A DNA stretch of 64,000 bases from Dasypus novemcinctus. Its lineage: Eukaryota; Chordata; Mammalia; Cingulata; Dasypodidae. Made by a program: the position numbers and the translations under genes. Location: the NCBI RefSeq assembly GCF_030445035.2, contig NC_080678.1, forward strand, positions 115,422,599 through 115,486,598, read 5' to 3'. Each line of letters opens with the position of its first letter. The stretch's first letter is position 1. Below the pieces are notes generated by a model. The model was not told the DNA's origin. It saw only the letters and a program-made list of their open reading frames with translations, and ran no database searches. This document shows, piece after piece, positions 47,974-59,930 of the stretch.

Positions 47974-49079
47974 TTAATTATCTTTTTTTAAAAGATACAT
48001 AGATCACACAAAATATTACATTAAAAAATATAAGAGGTTCCCATATACCCCAATCCCCCATCCCCATCCCTACTCCTCCCACATCAACAACCTCTTTCAT
48101 CAGTGTGGCACATTCATTGCATTTGATGGATACATTTTGGAACACTGCTACACATAATGGATTATCGTTTACATTGTAGTTTACTGTCTCTCCCAGTCCA
48201 TTCAGTGGGTTATGGCAGGATATATCATTTCCTACATCTGTCTGTGCAATATCATTCAGGGCAACTCGAAGTCCTGAAAATGCCCCTGTATCACACCTCT
48301 TCTTCCATCTCCCTGCCCTCAGTAACTCCTGTGGCCACTGTCTCCACATCAATGATACAGTTTCTTCCATTGCTAGAGTCACAATAATTCTATAGTAGAA
48401 TACCAGTAAGTCCACTCTAATCCATATTTTATTCCTCCATCCTGAGGACCCTGGGATGGCAATGTCCACTCCACCTCTCAATCAAGAGGGGGCTTAGGTA
48501 GTACATGGCTGATGGATGGGATTCTCCTGCTTGCAGTTGTATACTCTCTCGGTTCTCTGGTGTGGTGGTTGACCATACTCACCTCCCTGTTAGCTGACCT
48601 GGTTAGTCCAATGAACCAGAAAGTAGGTTTTGCTACTCTGCTGAGGCTCAGGGCCCAGCTGGCACATGAACCATCCAGAGATTCAAGTCTCCTGAGCATA
48701 CACCAACCCCAGGGCCAACCACAAGTTCAGTAAAAGTGACAGAAGAGGCATGTGTAGAGAGGTCACATCTGAGTCCAACTCCATCACACTCTGGAGCACA
48801 AATTCCAAAGTACGGCCCACTGGCAAGGCACTGGACTCCAGAGCCATCTGTCACAATCGTAGGATCTGGGTGTCTCAGTAGCCCTCAGGAGCACCACTAC
48901 TTGGGATTGTATCTACTTTAGCTGTCACTGAGATCCTGCTGAGATGTTCATAAAACAACCCCTCTAAAGTCCTCCTGACTCATTTTGAAGTCTCTTAGCC
49001 ATATAAACACAAACTGAAGGAGTGCTGAGTTCCCATTCCAGGGAACTCTGTCCCACTCCCCAATGGAGAAGCAGCAATC
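47974..49079 (-). mobile_element. Family R retroposon, minus orientation, with target-site duplication
   Basis: The 13-bp word tcttgctattttt occurs at 47961-47973 and at 49080-49092, bracketing the insert. The poly-A end is at the left (tttttttaaaagatacatag ... ccccatccccatccc). The 5' end at the right reads, reversed, attgcttctccattggggag. Matches to the copy at 36921 run through most of its length (gggcccagctggcacat; ccatcctgaggaccctggga). It is the second family R copy with clear L1-type duplications. Confidence 0.85.
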
Positions 49080-49092
49080 TCTTGCTATTTTT

Positions 49093-49800
49093 AATATACT
49101 CTTTTTGTCTTTGGGCTTTGATGATTTCACTCTAATGTGTCTTGGTGTATATCTCTTCGAGTTTTTCCTGTTTGGAGATCATTGAGCTTCTTAGACTTGT
49201 ATATTCGTATCTCTCATCAGATATGGGGAGCTGTCAGTCATTTCTCTAATCTTTTCCCCCATTCTCACACTCTTCTCTCTCTGGGACTCCAATGATGGGT
49301 CTATTTTCTCCATTGACGTGTCCCACAGGTTGCTCAGGCTCTTTTCATTTTTTCTTTCATCTTTATGCTCTTCGGACAGGATAATTTCAGTTGTCTTATC
49401 TTCAAGTTTACTGATCCTTTCTTCTGCATGCATCAATTGGCTGTTGAAGCACTGTCTTGAATTGTTCAATTGAATTATTGTACTTTTATGCTTCAGAATT
49501 TCTATTTGGTGCCTCTTTAGAGTTACTATCTCATTATTGAAATGATCACTTTGTTCATATATTGTTTCCCTGAAATCCTTTCATTCTTTCTTGATGATTT
49601 CCTTTACTTCATTGATCTGTTTAACTGAGTTATCTATAATCTTTGATTAGTATTTCCAGTAACTGGACTTCCTCTGTTATATTTTTTGTTGAATTCTCTT
49701 TTCCTGTGACTGGGTCATACTTTCCTGTCTCCTTGTTTTTTAATTTTTCTTGATAACTGGACATTCTGAGTATTATATTGTGGTCATTCTAGAAACCTAG
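49093..49800 (-). mobile_element. Antisense L1/HAL1 ORF1-like region
   Basis: On the minus strand a 92-codon frame at 49191-49469 includes LEDKTTEIILSEEHKDERKN, which looks like the coiled-coil part of an L1/HAL1 ORF1. The plus strand has ttggagatcattgagcttct. It is the 5' part of the same old L1. Confidence 0.65.
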
Positions 49801-49845
49801 TTCTTCCACTCCTCAGTCTGCCAGACCAAGAAAAAGAAAAGAAAA

Positions 49846-49905
49846 GGAGGGGAAAAAAGGAATGGAAAGAGAGAAAAAGAAAAAGAAAAAGAAAAAAAAC
49901 TACAA
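49846..49905. repeat. (AAAAG)n-like purine microsatellite
   Basis: Runs of gaaaaagaaaaagaaaaa and gaaaaaaaac lie directly left of the provirus. Confidence 0.75.
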
Positions 49906-49921
49906 AGAAACAAAACAACCC

Positions 49922-50364
49922 TGTGATGGTTAGGCTAATGTGTCAAGTCGGCTACGTAATGGTGCCCAGTTGTTTGGTCAAGCAAGCACTGGGCTAATTG
50001 TAATACAAAGACATTTCATTGACCTTGATCATCAGTAGTTCATTGCATAGATAGATGATTATTACTGCAATCAATAAAGGAGATTGAGGTCAGCAATGAG
50101 TGATGTCTTATCCAATCAGTTGAAGGCCTTAAAAGGGAAGTGATTTCAGCATTCAGAGAGAGCATTCCCAGCTCTACTTTGGACAGCCACCATCTCCTGG
50201 GAACTCACAAGGAGCTTCATTGGAGTCCCTGATTTGCAGCCTGCCCTGCAGAATTTGGGCTTTTGAATCCCCACGGTCATGTGAGAGAATTTTATAAAAT
50301 TTCATACACTATTTACAGATCTCTCCTGTCCATTCTATTTCCCTAGAGAACACTGACTAATACA
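49922..50364 (+). mobile_element. 5' LTR of an ERVL-type provirus
   Basis: 443 bp, starting TGTGATGGTTAGGCTAATGT and ending TAATACA, in the style of MLT2/ERVL LTRs. It aligns end to end with the 3' LTR at 55722-56165. Flanking 5-mers are aaccc (49917-49921) and agccc (56166-56170), a duplication with one change. The two LTRs differ at many positions by eye, so the insertion is old. Confidence 0.9.
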
Positions 50365-50367
50365 GCT

Positions 50368-50385
50368 TGGTGCCAGGAGTGGTTC
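50368..50385 (+). promoter_or_regulatory. Primer-binding site, tRNA-Leu type
   Basis: Three bases after the 5' LTR the sequence reads tggtgccaggagtggttc, the ERVL-type primer-binding site used with tRNA-Leu. It confirms the LTR boundary. Confidence 0.8.
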
Positions 50386-52430
50386 TTGAGGAACAGAATC
50401 TTAAAAATGGGATTTCTAAAGTAGTTCTGGGAGTTTTGCAATTGGCTCTCTACTCTGATTGGATTCAAGGACAATAATGACTCCCTTTCCAATAATCAAG
50501 AGGCCACTGACAGTCCATGGCAAGAGTTGGCAATAGAGATATACAAAATATCACCACTGGATTCAGCTATTTCCATGCTTAGAAGAGGCAAGGATCTGGA
50601 TGAGAGTGTTTTCAACACCGTAACAGAGTTTTGTGGAGTCAAAAGGTACAATGATGTTGGTTGGTCATTCCTAAATACTCTGTATACAGTTACAGAAAAA
50701 AAAAAGGAATGATTAAAGCTTCAAATTTGCAACATGATTTGAAAGTTTCTATGCATGCTCTGAAAGAAAACCTTATTTCATGCAGCCACAGACTTGAGAT
50801 CTCTGAAAACCAGACCCAGAGTCTCATCATACAAGTGCTGAGTTACAATGGAAACTAAATCTCAACCTCGCAGGGTGTCTGAGGGCAATGATTGGAAAAG
50901 AGTGGAATCCTGAGGATTGAGTTGGAGACATATGGGTTGATAATTATGGTAACAGTGGGGACACTGAAACCCTAAATTCTGCTGAGACTTTGCCAGATAT
51001 ATCTGTAATGGTCTGCCCTGTGAAGACCACTAAGTGTCAAGCTTGTATTAGACAGCCTCTAGCCTGTCCCAGGAAGTCCAGACCTCTTCCCAGCCCTGAG
51101 GCAAACCAACCAAATTCCAGCCTGCACTACCCAACCTCCACCCTGCCCTGAAGAGTCTGCCATCCAACCCCTGCCTGAAGAAATTAATCCTGTATCACCA
51201 GACAAAAATGAAAATGAATGTCCTGAAGTCAACAGCTTGCAAGACATTTCTGATCCTTCTTCTTATCCCCCCCACCACACCTCTTCTCTTCAAGACCTAT
51301 TAAAAGACTAAAATCAAAACAAGTCTCCAAAGGCAAAGTACAAAGTGTGACCCATGAGGAAGTACGCTATACTCTAAAAGAACTACCTGAGTTTTCCAAT
51401 TCATATAGACAGAAATCAGGGGAATATGTGTGGGAATGGATATTAAGGATATGGGATAATGGTAGAATGAATATAAAGTTGGATCAGGCTGAATATATTG
51501 ATATGGGTCCACTAAGCAGAAATTCTGGATTCAATACTGTAGCTTGAGGGGTTCGGAGGGGATCCAACAGTTTATTTGGGTGGTTGGATGAAACATGGAC
51601 CAAAAGATGGCCTAGGATGTCTAAGGTCAAGATGTCTGATTTACCCTGGTATACTGTAGAAGAGAGAATTCAGAGGCTTCGAGAGATTGGAATGCTAGAA
51701 TGGATTACCATTTAAGACCTGTCCACCCAGGAAAGTCCAGGACACACCTTTAACCAGGACTGTGAGGAATAAATTTGTAAGAATAATTCATCTTCCCTGA
51801 AGAACTCTGTGGCTGCTTTTCTCTTTAACCCAGATATTACTGTGGGAATTGCTGTCATGGAACTAGCATCCTTCAACATTATGGGGATGATTGGATCTCT
51901 GCCTGGTGAAAGCCAAGAATCAGCAGTTAATCACCAAAGGCAAGATGGGTGTGGCTACCACAATGAAAGGCAGACTCAAAGCAGAAATCAAAAGAGTCTG
52001 AGTCACATAGAGCTGTGGTGTTGGCTAATAGAACATGAAGTATACCTAGAAGTGAAACACACGGGCAGTCTACAAAATTCCTACTTGATCTGTATAAGCA
52101 GAAGAGTTCTAGGCCGAGTGAACAAAACCTTAACTTGAACTGCAGATGCAGAGAATCATGGCCCCTAAATCAATTCCCAGACTTTACAGACACAGAGTTC
52201 CTTGAGTGAGGAAAAGACCAGGTGCCCTTGGGGAAGGTACACTGGATCTCTGACTTGTGGAGTAAGGGCTATTATGATAGAAAAGGCCAAGTGGAATCCA
52301 CTAGAACTGTCCCTATCTAGCAAAACAGTAAATCAAAAAGCAACACCAGATTCCTGGAGGGATTATAGAGATTGGTGCCACCAGCAAGTATCTGAAGGAT
52401 TCAGGGGTGGTGATTTCCACCACCTCACCA
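50386..52430 (+). pseudogene. ERVL gag-region remnant
   Basis: The region between primer site and pol. Open pieces of 50-110 codons (50527-50712, 50661-50858, 51347-51547, 51809-52138) are in different frames and separated by stops. By position they should derive from gag and the protease region. I see no major-homology or zinc-knuckle motif that would prove it, so the label rests on order. The region cannot give a full protein. Confidence 0.6.
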
Positions 52431-53100
52431 TTCAACACTCCTATTTGGCCTGTGCAGAAAACAGATGGATCTTGGAGGATAACAGTAGATTACCATAAAC
52501 TTAACCAGGTGGTGACTCCAATTGCAGCCACTGTCCCAGATATGATATCATTGCTTGAGCAAATCAACACATCACCTGGAATCTGATATGCAGCTATTGA
52601 TCTGGCAAATGCTTTTTTCTCAATTGTCATTAGTAAGGACCACCAGAAACAGTCTCCTTGCAGCTGTCAAGGTCACTAATATACCTTCACTGTCCTGCCT
52701 CAGGGGTATATCAACTCTCTAGCCCTATGTCATAATATTGTACGTGCGGACCTTGATCATCTCTCCCTCCCACAAGACATCACACTGGTCTATTATATTA
52801 ACGATATCATGTTGATTGGATCTACTGAGCAGGAAGTAGCAATGAGTCTAGACTTATTGGTAAAGCACTAGCATGACAGAGGATAGGAGATAAATCCAAC
52901 AAAAATACAGGGCCCTCCATCTTGGTGAAATTTCTAGGTGTTCAGTGGTGTGGGGCTTGTCAAGATATCCCTTCTAAAGTGAAGGATAAGCTGCTGCATC
53001 TTGCCCCTCCTATGACCAAAAAAGAGGCACAATGCTTATTTGATCACTTTTGGATTTTGGAGACAACACATTCCTCTCACCCATTTACCAAGTGGCCAGA
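52431..53100 (+). pseudogene. ERVL pol remnant: reverse transcriptase
   Basis: It encodes reverse-transcriptase signatures in order: [10 protein letters not shown] (about 52485), AIDLANAF (about 52595), VLPQGY (about 52695) and the catalytic box, which here reads YIND (52793-52804) rather than the usual Y-x-D-D. The thumb-like piece KFLGVQWCG follows at 52928 in a shifted frame. Stops and frameshifts lie between them, so the enzyme is dead; the Asp-to-Asn change in the catalytic box is an additional lesion. Confidence 0.85.
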
Positions 53101-53619
53101 AAGGCTGCTAGTTCTTAGTAGGAACCAGAATAAGAGGAGCCTCTGTGACAGGTCCAGGCTGCTGTGCAAGCTGCACGGCCACTTGGGCCATAAGATCCAG
53201 CACATCCAATGGTGCTAGAAGTGACAGTGGCAAATATACATGCTGTCTGGAGCCTTTGGCAGGCCCCTATAAGAGAATCACCATGCATCCACTTAGGATT
53301 TTGGAGCAAAGCCCTACCATCCTCTACAGATAACTACTTTCCTTTTCAGAAACAACTTTTGGCCTGCTACTGGACTTTAGTAGAGGCTGAATGCTGAATC
53401 ATAGGCCACCAAGTTTCCATGAGACCTGATTTGCCTATCATGAGCTGGATATTGTCTGACCCATCAAACCATAAAGTTAGACATACACAACAGCACTCCA
53501 TCATAAAGTGGAAGTAGTATATACAAGATAGGGCTCTAGCAGGTCCTGAAGACACAAGTAAGTTATATGAGGAAGTGGCCCAAATGCCCACAGTCACTCT
53601 TTCCATGTTACCTTCTCTT

Positions 53620-53930
53620 TCTCAGCCCACAACAATGGATTCTTGGGGAGTTCCTTACAATCAGTTGACTGAGGAAGAGAAAACTCAGGCCTGTTTTACA
53701 GATGATTCTGCACAATAGGCAGGTGCCACCCAAAAAGCTGCAGTACTGCAGTCCCTTTCTGAGATGTCCCTGAAGGACCACAGTGAGGGTAAATCTTCCC
53801 AGTGGGCAGAACTTGGAGCAGTGCACCTGGTTGTTCATTTTGCTTGGAAGAAGAAATGACTGAAGGTGACTTTATACACTGATTCGTGGACTGTTGCCAA
53901 TGGTTTGGCTGGATAGTCAGAAATTTGAAA
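53620..53930 (+). pseudogene. ERVL pol remnant: RNase H
   Basis: The frame has FTDDSA near 53700, WAELGAVHLVVHFAW near 53810-53850 and LYTDSWTVANGL near 53872, matching the usual RNase H order of Asp, Glu and Asp landmarks. In-frame stops occur after SA-Q and after WKKK. The stretch 53930-54130 to its right holds a (CAAAAA)n tract at about 54006-54030. Confidence 0.75.
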
Positions 53931-54130
53931 GGAATATGATTGGAAAATTGGTGACAAAGAGATCTGGAGAAGAGGTTTGTAGATTGATCTTTCTGAATAG
54001 GCAAAAAAACAAAAACAAAAACAAAAACAAACCAACATGAAAATATTTGTGTCCCATATGAATGCTTACCAGAGGGTGTCTTCAGCAAAGGAAGATTTTA
54101 ATAATCAAGTGGTTAAAATTACCTGATCTG

Positions 54131-54800
54131 TGCCTAGCACCCAGCCTCTTTCCCCAGCCACTTTTGTCATTGCCCAATGGACTCATGAACAAGGTGGCCA
54201 TGGTGGTAGGGATGGAGGTTATGTATGGGCTCAACTACATGGACTTCCTCTCACCAAGGCTGACTTGGCTACAGCCACTGCCGAGTGCTCAGTCTGCCAG
54301 CAGCAGAGACCCACACTCAGCCCCTGATATGGCACTATTCCCTGAGGAGATAGGCCTGCTACCTGGTGGCAAGTTGATTATATTGGAGCCCTTCCATCAT
54401 GGAAGGAGCAGTGATTTGTTCTAACTGGAATAGATACATACTCCAGATATGGCTTTGCTTTCCCTGAACATAATGCTTCCCAAACTACCATCCATGGATT
54501 TACTGAATGTCTTATCCACTGTCATGGCATCCCATACAGCATTGCTTTTGATCAAGGAACCCACTTCGCAGCAAATGATGTGGGGGGAATGGACACGTGC
54601 TCATGGAATTCACTGGTTTTACCATGGTCCCCATGATCCTGCAGCAGCTGAATTGATAGAACAGTGGAATGACCTTTTGAAGACTCAATCACAGCATCAA
54701 CCAGGTGGCAATACCTTGCAGGGCTGGGGCAATGTTCTCCAGGAGGCTGTTTATTCTCTGATCACTTTATGGTGCTGTTTCTCCCACAGCCAGGATTCAT
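54131..54800 (+). pseudogene. ERVL pol remnant: integrase
   Basis: A zinc-binding region with two His (THEQGGH) and two Cys (CSVC) precedes a core with VDYIG (about 54374) and FDQGTHFA (about 54548). AELIEQWND (about 54646) follows as the likely Glu of the D-D-E set. Frame breaks separate the zinc region from the core. In a live element this enzyme inserts viral DNA; here it is broken. Confidence 0.8.
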
Positions 54801-55378
54801 GGGTCCGGGAATCAAGTGGTGACAGTGGGAGTGGCACTGCCCACTATTAATCCTAGTGATGCACTAGGAAAATTTTTGCTTCCTGTCCCTGCAACCTTAA
54901 TCTTTGCTGGTCTACAGGTCTTAGTTCCAAAAGGAGGAGCGCTTCCACCAGGGAACACAATAATATTTCCACTTAACTGAAAGTTGAGACTGCCACCTAG
55001 CCACTTTGGGCTCCTCTGAATCAACAGGCAAAGACGGGAATTACTGTACTGGCTGGGTTGGTTGATCCTGACTATCAAGGGGAAACAGGACTGCACCTAA
55101 ATAATGGAGGCAGGGTAGACTGCCTGGAAGGGCCTTTAGCATGTCTCTTAGTACTACCATACACTGTGATTAAAGTCAATGGAAAACTGCAACAATGCAA
55201 TCCAAGCAGGGCTAAAATAGTTCAGAACCTTCAGGAATAAAAGTTCGGGTGATCCCATCAGGAAAAGAACCACAGCCAGTTGAAGTGCTTGCTGAGGGTG
55301 AAGGGAACATGGAATGGGTAGTGGAAGAAGGTAGTGAGAAATATGAACTTCAACCATGTGGCCAATTACAGAAATGAG
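54801..55378 (+). pseudogene. ERVL dUTPase-like remnant downstream of integrase
   Basis: After the integrase come GKFLLPVPATLIFAGLQVLV (about 54866-54925), PPGNTIIFPLN, a VDPDYQGE word in another frame (about 55061), then an ending with KVNGKLQQ and VLAEGEGN-like words. ERVL elements are known to carry a dUTPase after the integrase, and VDPDYQGE with PPGNTIIFPLN fits that fold. Several stops and shifts break it. No env region follows, as expected for ERVL. Confidence 0.7.
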
Positions 55379-55721
55379 GACTATAATGGTCATGAATCTT
55401 TCTTCCTTGTTCTGTTATGAATATGATTGTATATGTACATAAAATGAATATGTAAAAGGTTCTCTTTCCTGACCTTTTCCCTCATCATTTGGCATAAGTT
55501 ATATTAGTTTCTTGTTATAATATTTAAGGATGTCAAGTTTAAGAGTGAATATTACCCAAGGACTTGCACCTTATTCTGGAGGGAATTAGTATGTTTCTGG
55601 TTGTACACAGGGCAATTGAATATTGTTGGTGGAACTATATATGTCTGCCATTGTTTTTATTTAGAGACTTAAGTATGGTTTAAGGTAATGTGTTTGGCTG
55701 CCAGGTTAACAAGTGATGGAC
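55379..55721 (+). other. ERVL non-coding stretch before the 3' LTR
   Basis: AT-rich sequence with no open frame and no env-like coding. A clear polypurine tract directly before the LTR is not obvious (aagtgatggac is the nearest purine-rich word). Confidence 0.6.
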
Positions 55722-56165
55722 TGTGATGGTTAGGCTAATGTGTCAACTCAGCCAGGTAATGATGCCCAGTTGTTTGGTCAAGCAAGCACTGGGCTAATTG
55801 TAGTACAATGACATTTCATGGACTCTAATGATCAATAACGTGATTGCATAGATGGCTGATTACATCTACAATCAATAAAGGAGATTGCTGTCAGCCATGA
55901 GTAACAATCTTCCCCAGACAGTGGAAGGTCTTAAAAGGGGAAATGATTTAAGTATTCAGAGAGAGAATTCCCAGCTCTACTTTGGACAGCCACCATCTCC
56001 TGGGAACTCATCAAGGAGTTTCATTGGAGCCCCTGGTTTTAACCTGCCCTGCAGAATTTGGACTTCTGCATTCTCACAGTTGCATGGTAGAATTTTATAA
56101 AATCTCTTTCTATTTACATGTCTCTCCTGTCAGTTCTGTTTTCCTACAGACCACTGACTAATACA
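55722..56165 (+). mobile_element. 3' LTR of the ERVL-type provirus
   Basis: 444 bp, TGTGATGGTTAGG ... CTGACTAATACA, aligned with the 5' LTR over its whole length and followed by agccc. It includes caatcaataaaggagattgc and gagagaattcccagctctac, both also present in the 5' LTR with few changes. Confidence 0.9.
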
Positions 56166-56444
56166 AGCCCCCCTCCTAATTAATCTACTCCTTCTCCAAG
56201 TCTCTCAGTAGATACCAGTAGGAAACTAGAACCTGCTGTTGCATGAGCTGAAACTAAGCTAATCTGCTTGTTCTTCAGGAATCCACAAGACAAAGAAACA
56301 AAAAAGAGAAAGGAACCAATATAAAATAAAGGGGCCCTGTCTCTGTTCATCTCAGTAGATGCTGTTGGAAGACCAGAATCACTACCAGAGAGAGGGCTGA
56401 AAATGAGGCTAGCAAGTCCCTTGGAGATACACCAGACCAAGAAA

Positions 56445-56510
56445 CAGAGAGAGAGAGAAAATGAGAGAGAGGAGAGAGGAGAGAGGAGAGAGGAGAGAGA
56501 GAGAAGTAAC
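56445..56510. repeat. (GA)n / (GAGAGAG)n purine microsatellite
   Basis: A run of agagagagagaaaatgagag followed by four gagaggagagag-like units, right of the provirus inside ANTXRL intron 1. Confidence 0.85.
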
Positions 56511-59032
56511 CAGCCAAAAGAAAAGGAAGGAGAAAAAAGGTGCACTGGCTCTTTATGACCTGATAGATGCTGGTGAGAGGTTAGAGGCTGGTTCTTTTAA
56601 GGTGACAAAAACCAAAGCTGGCATATGTGCTGGTCTCTCAAGGATCCCTAGATCAACCTCAAGCACAAACCCGAGCTGTGGAGGATGAGGTTTCCTCTGC
56701 CCACTATGGCCACAGCCAGCTGCTCCTGGAATCCTGGCTTTGTTTTTATAGCCACCACCATTTCTGCTAGCAGTGTGTCCGCTGAGGAATGGAGGCTGGT
56801 TGGAACTTGCATTTATAAAAGCTGAACTCAGAGTAGGCTTTCCCTTCATCTTTAACACCTGTGGTTATTCTAAGTGTCCAATCTGGTTCCAGGGTTACCA
56901 TCTAGTTAATTCTATTCTCTTTTTCAAGCTTACTCATTTTACTGGTGGAGAGAGAAATCAGTAAACTATTCTACTTTTTTGCCCCTAATGACTCATCCTT
57001 GACTTCTTAAGGGTGGAGAGGCAGCATAAGATTCCCTAGCTACCCTTGGAAGGCAGAGGAAGAGGAGAAGCAACTCAAGTCCCTTGTGCCCCAAGATCAG
57101 GCCTCAGGATTGAGGCTGCTCTACAGGCCCCCCCCCCCCATTGTTAGTCCTCTTATTTGCCATTCCAGCTGACCAGGACAGACTGCTACTGAATTCTGCA
57201 AATGGAGGGCATGCTGAGGTTGGCCAAGAACAGCCCTTGCATAGGGATATCACAAGCTCCAAGCTTGTTTGTAGCCAAAGAGGGTCAGAGGAGGCTTATG
57301 CAGACCACGGTAGACTCCTTAGCCCATGGGCCCTGTGCTCATCCAGGTGGACATGAAAGATGGGATGCCAACTGGATGAAGAAGTGCTTGGAGGGCAATG
57401 GCATCCTCCTTTTTGTGGCTGCCTGGATGAGCATGTGGCCAGGGGTGCTATCCACTACTCCAGGAAAGAGGGATTATGACCACTTAGAAGGCAGCCCCAG
57501 CACTGGAGATGGAGAGACCTGGCTGACTGGCCCCATGGCATTCAGCAAGTTGCTTCATCTCTCTGCATCACAGAGTCCCCATCAGTAAATACCTGCCTTG
57601 CCAGATTGTTCCAAGGATGAAGGTGGTTTGTAGGTAGTTTACCTAGCATGGTGACTGATGCAATATTGGAGGGTGAATATGGAGCAAACTGCCAGGGAGG
57701 CAGAGACACAGACTTTGGGAAATGGGAGGGTCCCCTGAACCAGCCATGACTCCTGGGCTCAGTCCTCCTCCCACATGCCACCAGGAGGCAGGATGTAGGG
57801 TTTATAGTGCCCCTGCTGGAAATTGGACCTGGACTCAGGTCAGGCACACCCAAAGTGCTCTGGGACCTTTTGCCCATGGATTACACAAGTCAGTTCATTT
57901 GTTAATTCCTTGACTCACAAATTATTGCTGAACATCTCTTTCAATATAATTCAGTATAACATCTCATCAGTCAATAACTGATTTAGGTAGCAAGGAGAAG
58001 GCAGTGTCAAAACCAGAAAAAGTCCCTGTCCTCATCGAGCTTTAATTTTATTGGGAGAAAATAGAAATAAATATATACTAAATACATGAGAAAAATAAAC
58101 AGTGTGCTAGAGGAGGATATGAGGGGAAAACCAGGAAGAAAAGGGGGGGGGGCAGAATGCATTCTCAACCAAGAGCTGAGGTGTTCCTCAAGTGTCTAGT
58201 GATCTTTGTCTACCCATTGTCATCTAAGAATGTGGCATTAAAATAAGATTGTGGCTCTGTGTGCCAGGAGCCCTTCATAATTTGTGTATTCCATGCTGGA
58301 CTTTCTCAGGACTTTGGGTTTCCTGTGATACATTCTATGGGCAATGAGTACTTGCTTTCTTCACTGTTCTAGAGCCTAGACACTCCTTCCAAATCATCTC
58401 AAACTGGAAACTAGACAAGGTGTGGTGAGCTGTAGACTACTGCTTCTCATATACTTTTTCTAATTATTCTTCTTTAGGAGGTCCTTTTCACACAGGGCAA
58501 AAAGAGAAGAGGAATAAAGAGAAGTTAAGTGAACAGTGTTAACATTAGCTAGGAAAAGGAATGGTGTTATACATGGTACTAGGGACTGCCAAGGGTAAAA
58601 TCTATGTTGTGGGTGGGTTTTCAGAAACTAGTTCTTTGCTATTTCTCAGATACTGGGGTAAGATCCAGAGTGTTTGTGCCTCCTGCAACGGGCAGGACAG
58701 GTGCTTTGTGACTGGAGATGGGTTCTTATCCAGGAAGTATAGCAAATGAACTGACCTGCCTGAGCCACACCTTTCTCATCTGCAAAATGAGAGTATTGCT
58801 TGGATCCTGGGGTTGGTTTGGAATTGGAAATTGTGCATGTAAAGTGCCTGGGACATAAGCACTAGTGACATTAGTGGCAGTCCTGATAGAATTAGAATAA
58901 TATGTCCTTAGTTTCCTCATTGACTGCTGGCAGTTTTAGATACAGCCTAGAGGAGGCAGTAAAGAGGGTGGGGAGGAGACAGTTTCTCTTGGGTGTATGG
59001 CAACACATATAAACAGGACATTGAGAATTGTT
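56511..59032. other. ANTXRL intron 1, mostly unique; MIR- and L2-like scraps
   Basis: No exon is supported. About 57895-58120 resembles an L2/MIR-class fragment (aaagtccctgtcctcatcga, gggagaaaatagaaataaat). 58735-58905 resembles an antisense MIR (tttctcatctgcaaaatgag, aaagtgcctgggacataagc). Frames such as 57202-57588 (128 codons) have no recognisable product. C-runs occur at 57128-57138 and a G-run at 58144-58153. Confidence 0.5.
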
Positions 59033-59452
59033 TTAGTTTCCTCATTGCCAAATCAAATACCATACAATAGGTTGGCTTAAACAATGAATGTTTATTGGCT
59101 AATGATTTTGGGGCTGAGAGAAGTCCAAGTCAAGATGATGCTTTCTTCCCAAAGGCTGGTGTTTTGGGACTGGCTGCTTATATCTTAGATCCTGAGCTCC
59201 TCTGTCATGATGCAATGCACATGGCAGCCTCTCCTGTCTCCTGCTTCTCTTCTAGGCTCTGTTGACTTCCACCTTCTGGCTGCTCCCTTTATGGCTTTTT
59301 CTCTGTGCCCTTACCTATAAAGTCTTCAGTAATAAGATTAGGACCCATACTGGACCACATCCTACCTGAAGCAACCTCATCAAAAGGCACTGTTTGCAAG
59401 GGTTCAAACCCAGAGGAACAGATTTAGTTTAAGGAGATTTCAATCTCTGGAC
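59033..59452 (-). mobile_element. MaLR/MLT1-like LTR, antisense
   Basis: The plus strand has aataccatacaataggttgg, cttaaacaatgaatgtttat, gatcctgagctcctctgtca and aagattaggacccatactgg, which follow the order of an MLT1-type LTR read backwards. Confidence 0.6.
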
Positions 59453-59930
59453 TGGCTATGTGCCAGCTGGGCCCTGAGCCTCAGCAGAGTTGCAGCTCCT
59501 ACCCTCTGGTTTGTTGGACTTGCACAGGTCAGCTAACAGGGAGGGGAAGATGGTCAACCACCACACCAGGGAACTGAGAGTGCCTACAACTCCGAGCAGG
59601 AGAATCACATCCATCACCACTGTGGGATCTATGCCCCCCTCGATATAGAGGTGGAGTGAACATCACCATCCCAGGGTCCACAGGATGGAGGAATAAAATA
59701 TGGATTAGAGAGAACTTACTGGTATTCTACTATAGAATTACTGTGACTAGTAATAGAAGAAACTGTAGCATTGATCTGAAGAAAGTGGCCATGGTATTTA
59801 CTGAGGGCAGGGAGAGGGAAGAGGAGATGAGATGTGGGGGCATTTTGGGGACTTGGAGTTGTCCTAAATGATATCTCAGGGACAGATGCTGGACATTATA
59901 TATACTGCCATAACCCAAGGAATGTTTTTA
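59453..59930 (+). mobile_element. Family R retroposon, internal segment without 3' end
   Basis: It matches 37895-38360 from atgtgccagctgggccctga through ccagggtccacaggatggag to tatactgccataaccca. It then leaves the family sequence and lacks the G-rich run and tail. Loss of the 3' end is unusual for this family and points to a later deletion or rearrangement. Confidence 0.7.
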
